From the NCBI GenBank assembly GCA_937974245.1, contig CALJKV010000011.1, forward strand, positions 1 through 64,000: DNA of 64,000 bases. Reading direction: 5' to 3'. Below the pieces are notes generated by a model. That model saw nothing but the letters and a program-made list of their open reading frames with translations. It did no database searches and had not been told where the DNA came from. The stretch comes from an uncultured Chloroflexota bacterium (GTDB lineage: Bacteria > Chloroflexota > Anaerolineae > Aggregatilineales > Phototrophicaceae). The position numbers were made by a program, and so were the translations under genes. This document shows, piece by piece, positions 26,751 through 36,233 of this stretch; positions within the stretch are counted from its first letter, which is position 1; each line of letters begins with the position of its first letter.

Positions 26751-27524
26751 CTATTTTGAGACCAGGTCTTTTGCCAACCGCAGGATGTCCAGCGGAATTG
26801 GCAGGATGGTCGAATTGCGTTCACTGGCGATTTCTACCAGCGTTTGCAGATAGCGTAGTTCCAGGCTGGTTGGGGAAGCTGCTAAACGATCCCCGGCTTC
26901 TGCGAGTGCCGCCGCCGCCTGCCGTTCACCGTCGGCATGGATGATCTTGGCACGTTTTTCTCGTTCGGCTTCGGCCTGCCGTGCCATTGCCCGCTGTAAA
27001 TTCTCCGGGAGCAGGACATCTTTGACTTCCACCACGCCCACCTGAATACCCCAGGGCTCTTCGGTATGCTCATCAATGATTGTTTGCAGCCGCTCGTTGA
27101 TGCGGTCACGCTGTGCCAGCAGTTCGTCCAGGTCGGATTGGCCGAGAACGCTACGCAAGGTGGTCAGGGCGATTTGTCCGGTTGCCCGGTCAAAATCACG
27201 AACGTTGATAATCGCTTTGGTGGCATTGACCGGTTGGTAGTAGACGACGGCATCCACCTGAACCGTCACATTGTCGCGGGTGATGATTTCCTGCGGTTCA
27301 ACGACGAGTGTCTCCACCCGCATATCTACTTTTTGCAGGCGGTCAACATAGGGAATAATGACGTTGAATCCCGGGCCGCGCTCACCGCGCAGCTTCCCGA
27401 AGCGAAAATGCACACCCCGCTCATACTGCCAGATAATCCGAATGGCGGGCACACCGATAAACAAGACGACTGCTGCGATTGCTGCTACTGTTACGTACCA
27501 GGGTACTGACATAGAAGCCTCCAC
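26751..27524 (-). CDS. Slipin / stomatin-like SPFH (band 7) protein
   Basis: 257 residues with an N-terminal membrane segment (about 6-27) and a band 7 domain (FRFGKLRGERGPGFNVIIPYVDRLQKVDMR, then TRDNVTVQVDAVVYYQ, then RSVLGQSDLDELLAQRDRIN). The helical C-terminal half includes the alanine-rich region AERQAAAAL-like typical of slipins (ERQAAAALAEAGDRLA). SPFH proteins oligomerise into membrane platforms. Its place inside a respiratory operon, 14 bases after the NrfD-type gene, suggests it organises the complex. No protease partner of the NfeD type is adjacent. Confidence 0.85.
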   Translation of the reverse strand: MEASMSVPWYVTVAAIAAVVLFIGVPAIRIIWQYERGVHFRFGKLRGERGPGFNVIIPYVDRLQKVDMRVETLVVEPQEIITRDNVTVQVDAVVYYQPVNATKAIINVRDFDRATGQIALTTLRSVLGQSDLDELLAQRDRINERLQTIIDEHTEEPWGIQVGVVEVKDVLLPENLQRAMARQAEAEREKRAKIIHADGERQAAAALAEAGDRLAASPTSLELRYLQTLVEIASERNSTILPIPLDILRLAKDLVSK

Positions 27525-27538
27525 TCCTGTATGTGAAA

Positions 27539-29113
27539 TCAGCGGAATTGCCAGCGTCTTTTCCGAATCTGCGGATCGGACGGTTTCGGCACAGGTATTT
27601 CCAGTTTGCTATGCGCGTCCTCAATTACACGCCCTTCCTGAACTTCCCAGATGGGGACGGGCGGGAACAGCTTAAAGAAAACCAATAAACCAAGAAACAT
27701 CAGCGCCACCGAGCCGATAGTCAACACAATTTCAATGGCGGTGGGCGCATAAGAACTGTAGGGAATTAAACGAGGGTGGGTTACGGTGGGGACGACGATA
27801 TTCCACCGCTCCATCCAGGTGCCTGCCAGCACGCACGTCCCGGCGACCAGGGTTGTCCCGATAGGATGCCGCTTTGACCAGACACTAATGCCCACAAGGG
27901 CACTTAAACCGGCCAGGATAAGTAGGATCAAACTGAGTTCTGAACCCAGCGGAGGAATTGCTGCCTCTGGAAAGAGCCACTCAGGGTCACTCAACAGGGC
28001 AACGATGCCGGTGGCAATTACCGCGAAACCGAGTGTGATGCGGGGTTGAAACAGGCGGATGCGGGCGATAAACCGGGGCATTGTGTGCAGAACCAGCATC
28101 ATCCAGAAGGCTAACCCAATCAGGCCGAGCATGATCCAGAAGCTAGGGGAGTCCTGCCCCCAGAGTTTGCTGGCAAGCACCGGGAACTCCATCGTCTGCT
28201 GACCGGCGGCGAGGGTTAGGCTTTCAGCATAGGTGAAATATCCCCAGATGATGCTCATGGTGAGGAACAGCAGCCCCAGGTTGCGGTAGTGATGCAGGGT
28301 GATGTATTCCTCCAGGTGGAAGACTCGCCGGATGGTTGTCATCGCCAGGAATAAGCCGGATATACCGGAGAAAACCGCCGTTACGACGAAATAAGGCCCA
28401 AAAACAGTGGAATGCCAACCGGGTTGAACGGTTGTCGCCAGAATCCATGATGTAATCGTGTGAACAGAGACTGCTATGGGAATCGCGACCAGCGACATCA
28501 TCGAAATCGCTTTTTCCAGGCGACTCCACTGAGCCACGTTCCCGCGCCACCCTAACGCCAGGATGCGATACAGGATGTGACGCCAGAAGGGGGCGTGTTC
28601 GGGCAGGTTATCCCGAAGGATGGCAGCGTCAGGAATGATCGGAAGATAAAGATAAAACGCTGAACTGAGCAGATACAACGTGACAACCAGGACATCCCAG
28701 AGAATAGGGGATTGCAAGCGGCCATAAAGAAAGACATAGAGCAGACGGTCAGGACGCCCCATATCAACGACTATCTGAATTCCCGCGACGACCAGAGCAA
28801 AGACAGTTACGGCTTCGGCGATGCGGGTGATAGGCCGCCGCCAATCCGCCCCGATCAGGTTCAAGATGGCTGAGATAAACGTTCCGGCCAGGCTGATGCC
28901 GATGAAAAAGACAAAATTCGTCATATAGATGCCCCAGTAAGCGGGGCGCTGCATTCCGGTTTCGCCTAAGCCCATTTCGACCTGCTGGATATACGCTATG
29001 AGTCCCAGGATAACCAGGATCAACAGGAGCGCCGCAACCGTCCAAAAGCGGGTGCTGAAGTGCAGCAGCGGTTCGATCAGATGCTTACGATCACGAGGAT
29101 CAATTTTCAGCAT
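27539..29113 (-). CDS. NrfD/PsrC-type integral membrane subunit of molybdoenzyme complex
   Basis: 524 residues with about ten hydrophobic segments, longer than the usual eight-helix NrfD. Recognisable parts are YWGIYMTNFVFFIGISLAGT near residue 60, and VSVHTITSWILATTVQPGWHSTVFGPYFV near residue 220. These match the polysulfide reductase NrfD family that exchanges electrons with the quinone pool. The start follows the ferredoxin subunit stop by 4 bases. With the catalytic and FeS subunits upstream it forms a membrane-bound oxidoreductase. Confidence 0.88.
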   Translation of the reverse strand: MLKIDPRDRKHLIEPLLHFSTRFWTVAALLLILVILGLIAYIQQVEMGLGETGMQRPAYWGIYMTNFVFFIGISLAGTFISAILNLIGADWRRPITRIAEAVTVFALVVAGIQIVVDMGRPDRLLYVFLYGRLQSPILWDVLVVTLYLLSSAFYLYLPIIPDAAILRDNLPEHAPFWRHILYRILALGWRGNVAQWSRLEKAISMMSLVAIPIAVSVHTITSWILATTVQPGWHSTVFGPYFVVTAVFSGISGLFLAMTTIRRVFHLEEYITLHHYRNLGLLFLTMSIIWGYFTYAESLTLAAGQQTMEFPVLASKLWGQDSPSFWIMLGLIGLAFWMMLVLHTMPRFIARIRLFQPRITLGFAVIATGIVALLSDPEWLFPEAAIPPLGSELSLILLILAGLSALVGISVWSKRHPIGTTLVAGTCVLAGTWMERWNIVVPTVTHPRLIPYSSYAPTAIEIVLTIGSVALMFLGLLVFFKLFPPVPIWEVQEGRVIEDAHSKLEIPVPKPSDPQIRKRRWQFR

Positions 29114-29117
29114 AAAA

Positions 29118-29846
29118 CTAACCCTCCGTCAGATAAATGACTTTTGGATGCGTGCCGACATCTTCCTGAAGGCGGAAAGCGCGGGGGCTGCTCGCCAATT
29201 CAGAGACGGTACTGTTCCGGTCATCCAGATCGCCAAAGAAACGCGCCTTCGCGGTACAGGTTTGGACACAGGCGGGGACATATTCATCCGGTCTGAAGTC
29301 ACGCCCCTCTGCTTCCGCCTTAGCCCGTGCCTTCAGCAGGCGGTGAATGCAGAACGTGCATTTTTCAACCACGCCCACCGGACGCTGGATTGGCCCTTCT
29401 TCAGAGCCGCCCCCTTGGATGCGATCCGGGTTGTGGTAAACACTCATATTTTCTGCCCACTGCGGTTCGTACCAGTTGAAGTAGCGCACGCCGTAGGGGC
29501 AGGCCACCGTACAGAAGCGGCAGCCGATACAGCGGGTATAATTCTGCCGTACAAGACCCTCATCATCGGTATAGGTCGCCTGAACGGGGCACACCTTTAC
29601 ACAGGGCGGGTTTTCGCAGTGCATACACGGACGGGTCATATATCGAGTCTGGACATTCGGGTATTCGCCGGTTTCCTCCGTTGGGTTTACCGGTAGAGGG
29701 AAAACATCGTTCCAGCGAATCGCCCGCCCCTTGATGGCCTCATTGGGCTTGACTGCCGGGATGTTGTTCTCAAACCGGCAGGCGATACTGCATCCCTGGC
29801 AGGCTACACATTTATCCAGATCAATGACCATTGCCCAGCGCGTCAT
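29118..29846 (-). CDS. 4Fe-4S ferredoxin-type electron transfer subunit (DmsB/PsrB/NrfC-like)
   Basis: 242 residues. Four cluster motifs in the usual order: CVACQGCSIACRFEN (about 12-26), CMHCENPPCVKVCP (about 74-87), CIGCRFCTVACPYGVRYFNW (about 106-125), and CTFCIHRL with the late VPACVQTC (about 160-185). This is the electron-wire subunit between the molybdopterin enzyme and the membrane subunit. It has no signal peptide and would be carried with the Tat-exported partner. Confidence 0.9.
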   Translation of the reverse strand: MTRWAMVIDLDKCVACQGCSIACRFENNIPAVKPNEAIKGRAIRWNDVFPLPVNPTEETGEYPNVQTRYMTRPCMHCENPPCVKVCPVQATYTDDEGLVRQNYTRCIGCRFCTVACPYGVRYFNWYEPQWAENMSVYHNPDRIQGGGSEEGPIQRPVGVVEKCTFCIHRLLKARAKAEAEGRDFRPDEYVPACVQTCTAKARFFGDLDDRNSTVSELASSPRAFRLQEDVGTHPKVIYLTEG

Positions 29847-29872
29847 GCTTCCTCCCCATCACGATCATCTTT

Positions 29873-32260
29873 TCAAGCGGGATATACCCGCACGCGGGTG
29901 TTTGTCATCGCGGCCAGCCCTGTAGCCGGTTCACTGGCAGGATTGAGAATTTCAAGGCCGTTGACGCCGCGATTTTTCGCCCAGCGCCCGACTGCCGTAT
30001 GGCCCTGGTTGTAGGGCAGGTTGACGACATCAGGATGAAGTGCTTTCACCAGGCGCAACTTCACCTGAAGCCGCCCGAAGGGACTCTCGACCCAAACAAT
30101 TTCGCCATCTTTGAGGTGGAGTTCTTCGGCAGTTTCGGGGTTCATTTCCAGCCAGCTTCCCCATGTTTCGCCCACCGTCATTCCGCTGATTTCCTGGAGC
30201 GTTGGCAGGTTTGCGTTGGTCGAATATGATCCCAGGCTCATCAGGGTGATTATGTTCAACGTAAATGGATATTCTGCCTCATCACCGGCATAGGCAACTT
30301 CTTCATAGTGCGGCAGGTACACCGAATCGCCGCTGACGGTAATCCCTAACTTAGCCCGTTCTTCATCGCTCCATGCCCCGATCATGGCGAGCATTTCCCG
30401 GCTGAAGAAGTCGAAACGGCCATCACGAGGCGCGTTCTGGCGGTCTATGCCGACTACCTGTTCAATCCAGGTTTGGCTGCCCCGTCGGGCGAAGCGATAC
30501 CCCGGCGTCAGCCATATCCCTAATTGCCGCAGCGTGTCCCAATCCGTGCCGATGGATTGCAGGCGTTCCTGCAAAAGTTCCTCATAAGATTCCCAGGGGA
30601 ATGCCTGTGCCACCGGATCGCCCATCTGGTGGGCGACTCTGAGCAGGAAATCGCCGGCTGTCATCGTGTCATATAACGGAGGAATGACTGGCTGCCGCAG
30701 CGAAATGCCAGGATAGCCCATGCCCTCTAAATGGTCGTCCTGGTACCGTTCCAGGAAGGTTGGCTCCGGCAGGACGAGGTCGGCATGTTGGGCGGTTTCA
30801 TCCATAAATGAACTGAAGGAGACAATCAATGGGATACGCTCGAATGCATCTATAAAGCGTTTGCCACCGGGCACTTCATAAACGGGGTTGGCGTCATATA
30901 GGAACAATGCACTAAGGGGATAGCCCGCCAACACCCGATCAGCTACCATCTGGTAGGCGTGCCGTCCCAGCGGAAACTCACTCCCTGCGCCGTCAACTCG
31001 CTCGGCGTGTTGGCTGCGCTCGGCAATCGGATCGGCAGGTAGTTCCGGCCATGCGGGCGCGGGCATGTAACGCTGCGTGAGGATGCCGCCGGGTGCTTCA
31101 ATACTACCCGCAAGCGCGTTAAGCATGTGTATCGCCATCGCGGTGTACAGCCCGTTGATGCTGCCGTTTAGCAGGCCGCCTTTACCAGGCAGGACAGCGA
31201 TGGCAGGCGGATTACCGATGAATTCCCCGGCGATGCGGGAAATCGTCGTAGAGGGGATGCCGGTAATCTGCTCAACAATCTGAGGGGTATAGTTTTTGAG
31301 GACGTAAGACTTGAAACCGACCCGCAACTGCCCATCAGCATCGACAAAATCCTCAAAACCATAGGTGTAGTTGTGGACAAAATCGGTATCGAACTGGCCG
31401 GAAGCAATAATTACGTTGGCAATCCCTAATGCCAGTGCCAGGTCAGTGCCAGGTTTGATGGCAATCCATTCATCGGCCTTTGCTCCGGTCACGCCCTGTC
31501 GCGGGTCAATAATTACGATTTTTCCGCGTGTGGATCGTCCCCGTCGTAGGTAGGCATAGCCCGAAATCATGCGTTGGGGCACACGCCCTGCTTCTAGCAG
31601 GTTCGCCCCGAAGCTGAGGATATAGCTCGAATTTTCAAGATCATACGCGGGCAAGTCATAGACACCCTGCGTGAAGTATATGGCAAGTCGGGCGGCCTCT
31701 ATGTTCAGGCTGTCGTGTGATACCGTATTAGGTGAGCCTACCGCCCGCATAAACCGTTCAAAGAAGGATCGCAACTGTCCGCGGGTTTCACCATAAAGCA
31801 GGGCGGCCTGTTCCGGCGTGCCATTTGCCCGGATTTCACTGAGTTTGTCGCTGACAAGTTGAGCTGCTTCATCCCAGGTGATGGATTCCCATGTTCCAGC
31901 GCCACGTTCACCCACACGCCGTAGCGGCCCGCTCAGACGATCCGGGTTATAGAGCAGTTCGAGGGCCGTGTGTCCTTTGGGACACAACGCGCCAAGATTG
32001 ATCGGGTGCATCGGGCTGCCATCCAGCTTCACGACATGCCCATCCACCACCCGCGCAATAATGCCGCACCCACTGGGACACATCGAACACACCGTTGGGA
32101 TAAACGTTTCCGTCCCAGGCATAATCAGATAAGGCACTTCGCCGGTGTTCTGTTGACTGAGCAAGGTCAGTAATTCGGCAGCCGCCCCGGAAGCCGCGAC
32201 GCCGCCCACGATTGCGGCGCTGGTCATCAGGAATTGGCGGCGGGACATGGTGTTCGGCAT
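29873..32260 (-). CDS. Tat-exported molybdopterin oxidoreductase catalytic subunit (PsrA/PhsA/TtrA-like family)
   Basis: About 795 residues from ATG 32260, chosen because the Tat signal (MSRRQFLMTSAAIVGG) follows at once and a ribosome site precedes it; the frame runs 41 codons further into the cytochrome gene. An N-terminal 4Fe-4S motif (CSMCPSGCGIIARVVDG and later LCPKGH) is followed by the molybdopterin domain (VIIDPRQGVTGAKADEWIAI, PGTDLALALG) and the C-terminal dinucleotide-binding domain (LHLKDGEIVWVESPFGRLQV). The position of the metal ligand reads SHDSL, without an obvious Cys. The substrate cannot be told: polysulfide, thiosulfate, tetrathionate, arsenate and others share the fold. 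Confidence 0.87.
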   Translation of the reverse strand: MPNTMSRRQFLMTSAAIVGGVAASGAAAELLTLLSQQNTGEVPYLIMPGTETFIPTVCSMCPSGCGIIARVVDGHVVKLDGSPMHPINLGALCPKGHTALELLYNPDRLSGPLRRVGERGAGTWESITWDEAAQLVSDKLSEIRANGTPEQAALLYGETRGQLRSFFERFMRAVGSPNTVSHDSLNIEAARLAIYFTQGVYDLPAYDLENSSYILSFGANLLEAGRVPQRMISGYAYLRRGRSTRGKIVIIDPRQGVTGAKADEWIAIKPGTDLALALGIANVIIASGQFDTDFVHNYTYGFEDFVDADGQLRVGFKSYVLKNYTPQIVEQITGIPSTTISRIAGEFIGNPPAIAVLPGKGGLLNGSINGLYTAMAIHMLNALAGSIEAPGGILTQRYMPAPAWPELPADPIAERSQHAERVDGAGSEFPLGRHAYQMVADRVLAGYPLSALFLYDANPVYEVPGGKRFIDAFERIPLIVSFSSFMDETAQHADLVLPEPTFLERYQDDHLEGMGYPGISLRQPVIPPLYDTMTAGDFLLRVAHQMGDPVAQAFPWESYEELLQERLQSIGTDWDTLRQLGIWLTPGYRFARRGSQTWIEQVVGIDRQNAPRDGRFDFFSREMLAMIGAWSDEERAKLGITVSGDSVYLPHYEEVAYAGDEAEYPFTLNIITLMSLGSYSTNANLPTLQEISGMTVGETWGSWLEMNPETAEELHLKDGEIVWVESPFGRLQVKLRLVKALHPDVVNLPYNQGHTAVGRWAKNRGVNGLEILNPASEPATGLAAMTNTRVRVYPA

Positions 32261-32262
32261 GG

Positions 32263-32916
32263 TCAATTCCCCCTGTAAGTGAGCGGGACTGGCTCGTAAT
32301 CGCAGCTCTGGGGCGGTTGTTCCAGTACGAAGAATGAATCCAGGGATTTGCTCATCGGTTGCGTTCCGAGGTTCCAGTCGCATGTTTCCAGGGCAGGAGG
32401 GAGTATGTAGCTGTCGGGCGGCACGATCACCCCATCACTCAGGTCTTTTACGTAAGCAACCAGCGCATCAAGTTGTTCGTCGGTCAATTGCCCGGCGAAA
32501 GAGGGCATCCCGCTGCGGGGTGCGCCCCTGATCGTGATACCCCGTATCAGGCCTTCGGTCAGATAATATTCGGTGAGCGCGGTCGCGAAAAGGCCTTCGC
32601 CTTTTATGCCATGACAGCCCGCGCAGGCGGCGTCATAGAGTTCCATCGCATCATCCACACCGGGCGCTAAAAGTGTATCCCCGACTGTGGGCACGTCATT
32701 CGGGCGATTTTGTGCTGTCCACAACATACCGCGCAGCGTGCGAGGGCCCCCGCCGCCCGGATTCACATGACAGGTCGCGCAGGGATCTCCGGTTCGGTCA
32801 GAATATTCGGGCAGAGCGTGGGCAGGGGGTGGCACAATGACCAGTAGCAAAACGGTTGCAATCACGGCTACTCCGAGTATGACTGTAAAGGTGTCGGAAC
32901 TGCCTGAGCGAAACAT
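32263..32916 (-). CDS. Membrane-anchored c-type cytochrome with two heme motifs
   Basis: 217 residues from ATG 32916 (ribosome site AAGGGA; nine further codons are open upstream). A hydrophobic anchor or signal (about 11-33) is followed by CATCH (46-50), just after PEYSDRTGDP, and a mono-heme cytochrome c domain with CAGCH (98-102), GIKGEG and a methionine in SGMPSF (likely axial ligand). It starts between the decaheme lipoprotein and the molybdoenzyme, 2 bases from the latter, so it is an electron carrier of the same complex on the outer face of the membrane. Confidence 0.85.
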   Translation of the reverse strand: MFRSGSSDTFTVILGVAVIATVLLLVIVPPPAHALPEYSDRTGDPCATCHVNPGGGGPRTLRGMLWTAQNRPNDVPTVGDTLLAPGVDDAMELYDAACAGCHGIKGEGLFATALTEYYLTEGLIRGITIRGAPRSGMPSFAGQLTDEQLDALVAYVKDLSDGVIVPPDSYILPPALETCDWNLGTQPMSKSLDSFFVLEQPPQSCDYEPVPLTYRGN

Positions 32917-32986
32917 CGAATTCCCTTTAACGCTCTCTTCCAAGTAAGTCTTTCGCTTATGTCAACGGTTTACATTGTCGATCGGG

Positions 32987-35074
32987 TCAGGGATGGGTCA
33001 CGCCCGTGTCGAATTCACGTCCAGTCCCATGACAGACCACACAGGTCTCAACCAGATTCCCGGTAGTCTGAAGTTGCGCGTGCCCGCTGGCCGCCGAACT
33101 ATCATGGCAGGCCGTACACACCGATGTAATTGCCGGAATAGTGTTCACCGCTTCGCCAGCCTGGGTAACAGTCGAAGGCAGAAGGTCGGTGAGGGCCGCC
33201 ATGCTGTAAGTACCGGCCAGATGGCAGGTCTGGCAGTTTGCTATACCGGTTGGCAGCGCTACCTGGCTGAAATCCTGGAGGACGTTGCCAAACCCATAAA
33301 ACTGCACAGGCTGCGAGGCATTTATTCCACTATGGATGCGGTGAATCATGACCCGGAAATCAACAGTGGCGGGTGGCATGGCCTCTGCGGGGCGGCGTGC
33401 CTCGTCGGTGGCGGTGGCGTTATGGCACATCACACAGTATTCAGTGTTCTGCCGGACATCACCATGCTGCGCCAAGTCGCCATGACAGGCGTTACACTGA
33501 TCGCGCGAAATCACTTCACGCCGGGGTGTGACCGAACTCTCATCCAGGGAGACATAGTAGACCGGATTGAACCCTGCCACTCTGATCTCATCACTTACCC
33601 GCGAAAGTTTTTCCATTGTGTAGCCTTCAATGCTGACCGCGTAGGTACCAGCAGCATCAGCCGGAAGCGCGTATTGGAACACGTACTGGTATGTCCCTTC
33701 ACCCATATCTCCTATCACCGGCGAATCCGCGTTTTCGGCCAGCGGGAATAGCGCCTCGGTTACGCGCTGGCTGTAGTCACTGGTTGGGCCAGCCAAAGTC
33801 AGCGCCAGATAGTCCATATCCGCAGGGTTAATCACTTCACTTTCATTGTTGGTGATTTTGAACATCACTGCTGGCGCACTCCCTGGGGCGACATCGGAAA
33901 CTGTGACGATTTCAAAATTCACGCCACTAAGCCGGGTCGAAAAGCGGGGTATCGTGTGTGCGCCGGAAATGGTTTCATCGTCAAACTCTTCGTCCTCGTT
34001 GAGATGGCAGTCCAGGCATTGCACATCGGTTTTGGGCCGTCCTGGGTGGTTATCCGAAGTCGAGGGATTAACATTGTCATGGCAGGATGTACAGGCCGCA
34101 TTGCTCGGCGCGTTTTTGTAATTATCACCCTCGCTGCCGGTGTGACAGGTCGCGCAACTACGGGTGTCCTGTGGGAATGCGACAGTTGAATAATCATGGA
34201 CACTCTGCCGAAAGCCAACGATATAGTAGGCGCCCCCATCCACCACTGAAGGGAGGTTTGCACCATCGTGAACCTGATGCACCATGACCTTCAAATCTAG
34301 GCTGTTACCGGTTTCCGGGTCGACATTCTGGGGGGTGTGGCAGATCTGGCAAAGCTGGTATTCGTCCCGGCCACCACCGTGCGCGTTCAGACCTTCCTGA
34401 TGGCACTGGTTGCAGGTTTCTGTCACGGAAATCTGGCGTGTAAGGGTTGGGGTTTCCCCGTCAGGAACAAAGGTGAATGTCGGATTGGCGGAAAACGTGC
34501 TGCGCGTAATCTGAGCGCCGATGAGATGTGTAGCGGCGGGGTCGTAAGTATCATCCAGTGGTTGCGAGAAGGTATAAGTGTATAGACCGGGTTCGACCTC
34601 GGCTACTGTACCGTCACCGTCAAAGGTCGGTTGGCTTACTGTTTCCAACACCGGAGACTGTGTTTTGCCGCCGAATTCATACGCACTCCCACTGACTTCC
34701 TGCGTGAAATAATTGGCATAGTGTGTGTATTCGGTTTCTTCATCCACAACCAGGCGGGCCATGCCGAACCGCAGGCGCTCAACATCTTCCGGTTGCAGCG
34801 GTGTGCCATCCTGGGCGGCGAGGGTGAATGTTACTGTTACAATGTGGCCGTCATCAATACTGGCGGCAGTAATTTCAGAGGAAAGGCCGTCTCCGGGGGG
34901 AAGCGGAGCAACTAGTTGTTCTCCTGGCGGGCCAACGGGACCTGGTTCGCCCTGTGGGCCTTGCGGTCCTGGTGGCCCCTGTTCGCCAATTGGCCCCTGA
35001 CAGGATGCCAGCACGAGAGCGGTTAGAAGTCCGATAAAGCTAATAATAACCGGCAGCTGTGCGATTTTTTTCAT
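32987..35074 (-). CDS. Decaheme OmcA/MtrC-like outer-surface cytochrome lipoprotein
   Basis: 695 residues. The N-terminal lipoprotein signal ends in LASC with Cys25, followed by collagen-like G-x-y repeats (about 28-51). Ten CxxCH heme-binding motifs are counted from residue 221 to about 683 (CNQCH, CQICH, CATCH, CTSCH, CLDCH, CNACH, CVMCH, CQTCH, CTACH, CVVCH). Two beta domains separate them, and the arrangement with paired five-heme domains matches the OmcA/MtrC family used for electron transfer to extracellular acceptors. First gene of the redox operon. In a single-membrane or unusual-envelope bacterium the lipid anchor would hold it on the outer face. Confidence 0.88.
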   Translation of the reverse strand: MKKIAQLPVIISFIGLLTALVLASCQGPIGEQGPPGPQGPQGEPGPVGPPGEQLVAPLPPGDGLSSEITAASIDDGHIVTVTFTLAAQDGTPLQPEDVERLRFGMARLVVDEETEYTHYANYFTQEVSGSAYEFGGKTQSPVLETVSQPTFDGDGTVAEVEPGLYTYTFSQPLDDTYDPAATHLIGAQITRSTFSANPTFTFVPDGETPTLTRQISVTETCNQCHQEGLNAHGGGRDEYQLCQICHTPQNVDPETGNSLDLKVMVHQVHDGANLPSVVDGGAYYIVGFRQSVHDYSTVAFPQDTRSCATCHTGSEGDNYKNAPSNAACTSCHDNVNPSTSDNHPGRPKTDVQCLDCHLNEDEEFDDETISGAHTIPRFSTRLSGVNFEIVTVSDVAPGSAPAVMFKITNNESEVINPADMDYLALTLAGPTSDYSQRVTEALFPLAENADSPVIGDMGEGTYQYVFQYALPADAAGTYAVSIEGYTMEKLSRVSDEIRVAGFNPVYYVSLDESSVTPRREVISRDQCNACHGDLAQHGDVRQNTEYCVMCHNATATDEARRPAEAMPPATVDFRVMIHRIHSGINASQPVQFYGFGNVLQDFSQVALPTGIANCQTCHLAGTYSMAALTDLLPSTVTQAGEAVNTIPAITSVCTACHDSSAASGHAQLQTTGNLVETCVVCHGTGREFDTGVTHP

Positions 35075-35092
35075 AATTCTACTCTCTCGTAG

Positions 35093-35449
35093 TTAATCAG
35101 GTTTGGTATCCGTTCCCCTGATAATCTCAAGAAGGTCTTCTTTGTTGTTGACTATCCATCGCTGGCGGTGGTAGACCCACATTTCGTTATTTTGCAGACC
35201 CATTCGGACAATGTGGGGACACCACGAACAGTCTTCCAGGAGTTGCATAATCTTCAGAGCGCCCTCGGCAGTGTTTTGCGTTGTTTCCTCAATAATCACC
35301 ACTTCAGGATGAGTTTTATCGATAGCACTCAGCGCATCCATGTAAACGGAACTTTCACCGACAACTTCGATCTTCAATTGTGCAAGGAGCAGGCGAATAC
35401 TGTCGAAGAAGAGCGGGTTTTCCCAGACAATAAAGACCTGTTGAGCCAT
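35093..35449 (-). CDS. Degenerate receiver-like domain protein
   Basis: 118 residues with the pattern of a response-regulator receiver (QQVFIVWENPLFFDSIRLLL, then HPEVVIIEETTQ), but the acidic pair at the N-terminus is W-E-N and the phospho-acceptor position reads I-I-E-E rather than D. The C-terminal lysine strand is also not clear. It is therefore probably not phosphorylated and acts as a stand-alone pseudo-receiver. It lies 18 bases before the decaheme cytochrome gene in the same direction, so it may be the first gene of that operon. Confidence 0.6.
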   Translation of the reverse strand: MAQQVFIVWENPLFFDSIRLLLAQLKIEVVGESSVYMDALSAIDKTHPEVVIIEETTQNTAEGALKIMQLLEDCSWCPHIVRMGLQNNEMWVYHRQRWIVNNKEDLLEIIRGTDTKPD

Positions 35450-35533
35450 GCTTCCATCTCCAAGCCGTCTTTATACTAAGGTTATCGGATCTGGTCAGGC
35501 TTCGTAATCGGGGGGTACGCCATTTGTGAAGAA

Positions 35534-35557
35534 AAAAATGCCAGTTTTCTGGCGATT
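35534..35557 (-). terminator. Terminator (both directions possible) after the redox regulator genes
   Basis: GCCAG (35540-35544), TTTT loop, CTGGC (35549-35553). On the - strand a T-run follows the stem (A-run at 35532-35538 on +), and on the + strand GATTTTT follows. It lies about 35 bases past the response regulator stop and separates it from the downstream operon. Confidence 0.65.
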
Positions 35558-35588
35558 TTTACGAGGGGTCTGGCGAATAATGCGAGGA

Positions 35589-36233
35589 TCAGATGAGACC
35601 GCGTTCCCGCGCATACTGGACGAGTTCGTGGCGGGTATTCAGTCCTAATTTACTCAATAAATTGCTGCGGTGAGTGTGAACGGTACTCTGGCTGATAACC
35701 AGTTTCTCCGCGATTTCCTTGTTGCTGTAGCCATGTGCCAGGAGTTTCAGAATTTCTTTTTCTCGCGGACTCAGGGAAACATCCTGTTCGATGCTGTTGC
35801 CCTTCAGGGCGAAATAATCCTGTACCAAACGCTGCGCCATTGTGGGGTAGAGAAATACTTCACCTCTACTGACCACCCGTACGGCATCAATGAGTTCGTT
35901 CGTTCGCGCGCCTTTCAGCACATACCCGGATGCGCCAGCCTGCAGCATCTCGTAAAAATACTCGTCAGAACGGTGCATAGTCAGTACCAGGACGTTGATC
36001 TGTGGCAATTGCGCTTTGATCCGGCGCGTGGCCTCCAGGCCGTCCATTCCTGGCATGGCGATGTCCATGATTATGACATCAGGGGATAACGACTCGGCCA
36101 ACGCCAGGACCTCATGGCCGTTCCCGGCTTCTCCGACCACTTCAATATCCTCTTCCGCCTCAAGCAGCAGTCGTACACCTGACCGGACAATCGTGTGATC
36201 GTCTCCGATCAAAACGCGAATCGTGTCAGTCAC
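35589..36233 (-). CDS. NarL/FixJ family response regulator
   Basis: 214 residues. Receiver domain with acidic pair DD (11-12), phospho-acceptor Asp57 in VIIMDIAMPGMDG and lysine in GYVLKGA. The C-terminal LuxR HTH (about 150-214) reads LSPREKEILKLLAHGYSNKE, then LVISQSTVHTHRSNLLSKL. The ATG overlaps the last codons of the kinase gene by 8 bases, so kinase and regulator are translationally coupled. It probably controls the redox operon downstream. Confidence 0.92.
   Translation of the reverse strand: MTDTIRVLIGDDHTIVRSGVRLLLEAEEDIEVVGEAGNGHEVLALAESLSPDVIIMDIAMPGMDGLEATRRIKAQLPQINVLVLTMHRSDEYFYEMLQAGASGYVLKGARTNELIDAVRVVSRGEVFLYPTMAQRLVQDYFALKGNSIEQDVSLSPREKEILKLLAHGYSNKEIAEKLVISQSTVHTHRSNLLSKLGLNTRHELVQYARERGLI

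Noticed and set aside
32261..32383. Longer N-terminus for the molybdoenzyme
   Set aside because: The extra 41 codons overlap the cytochrome gene and precede the Tat signal, which should be N-terminal.
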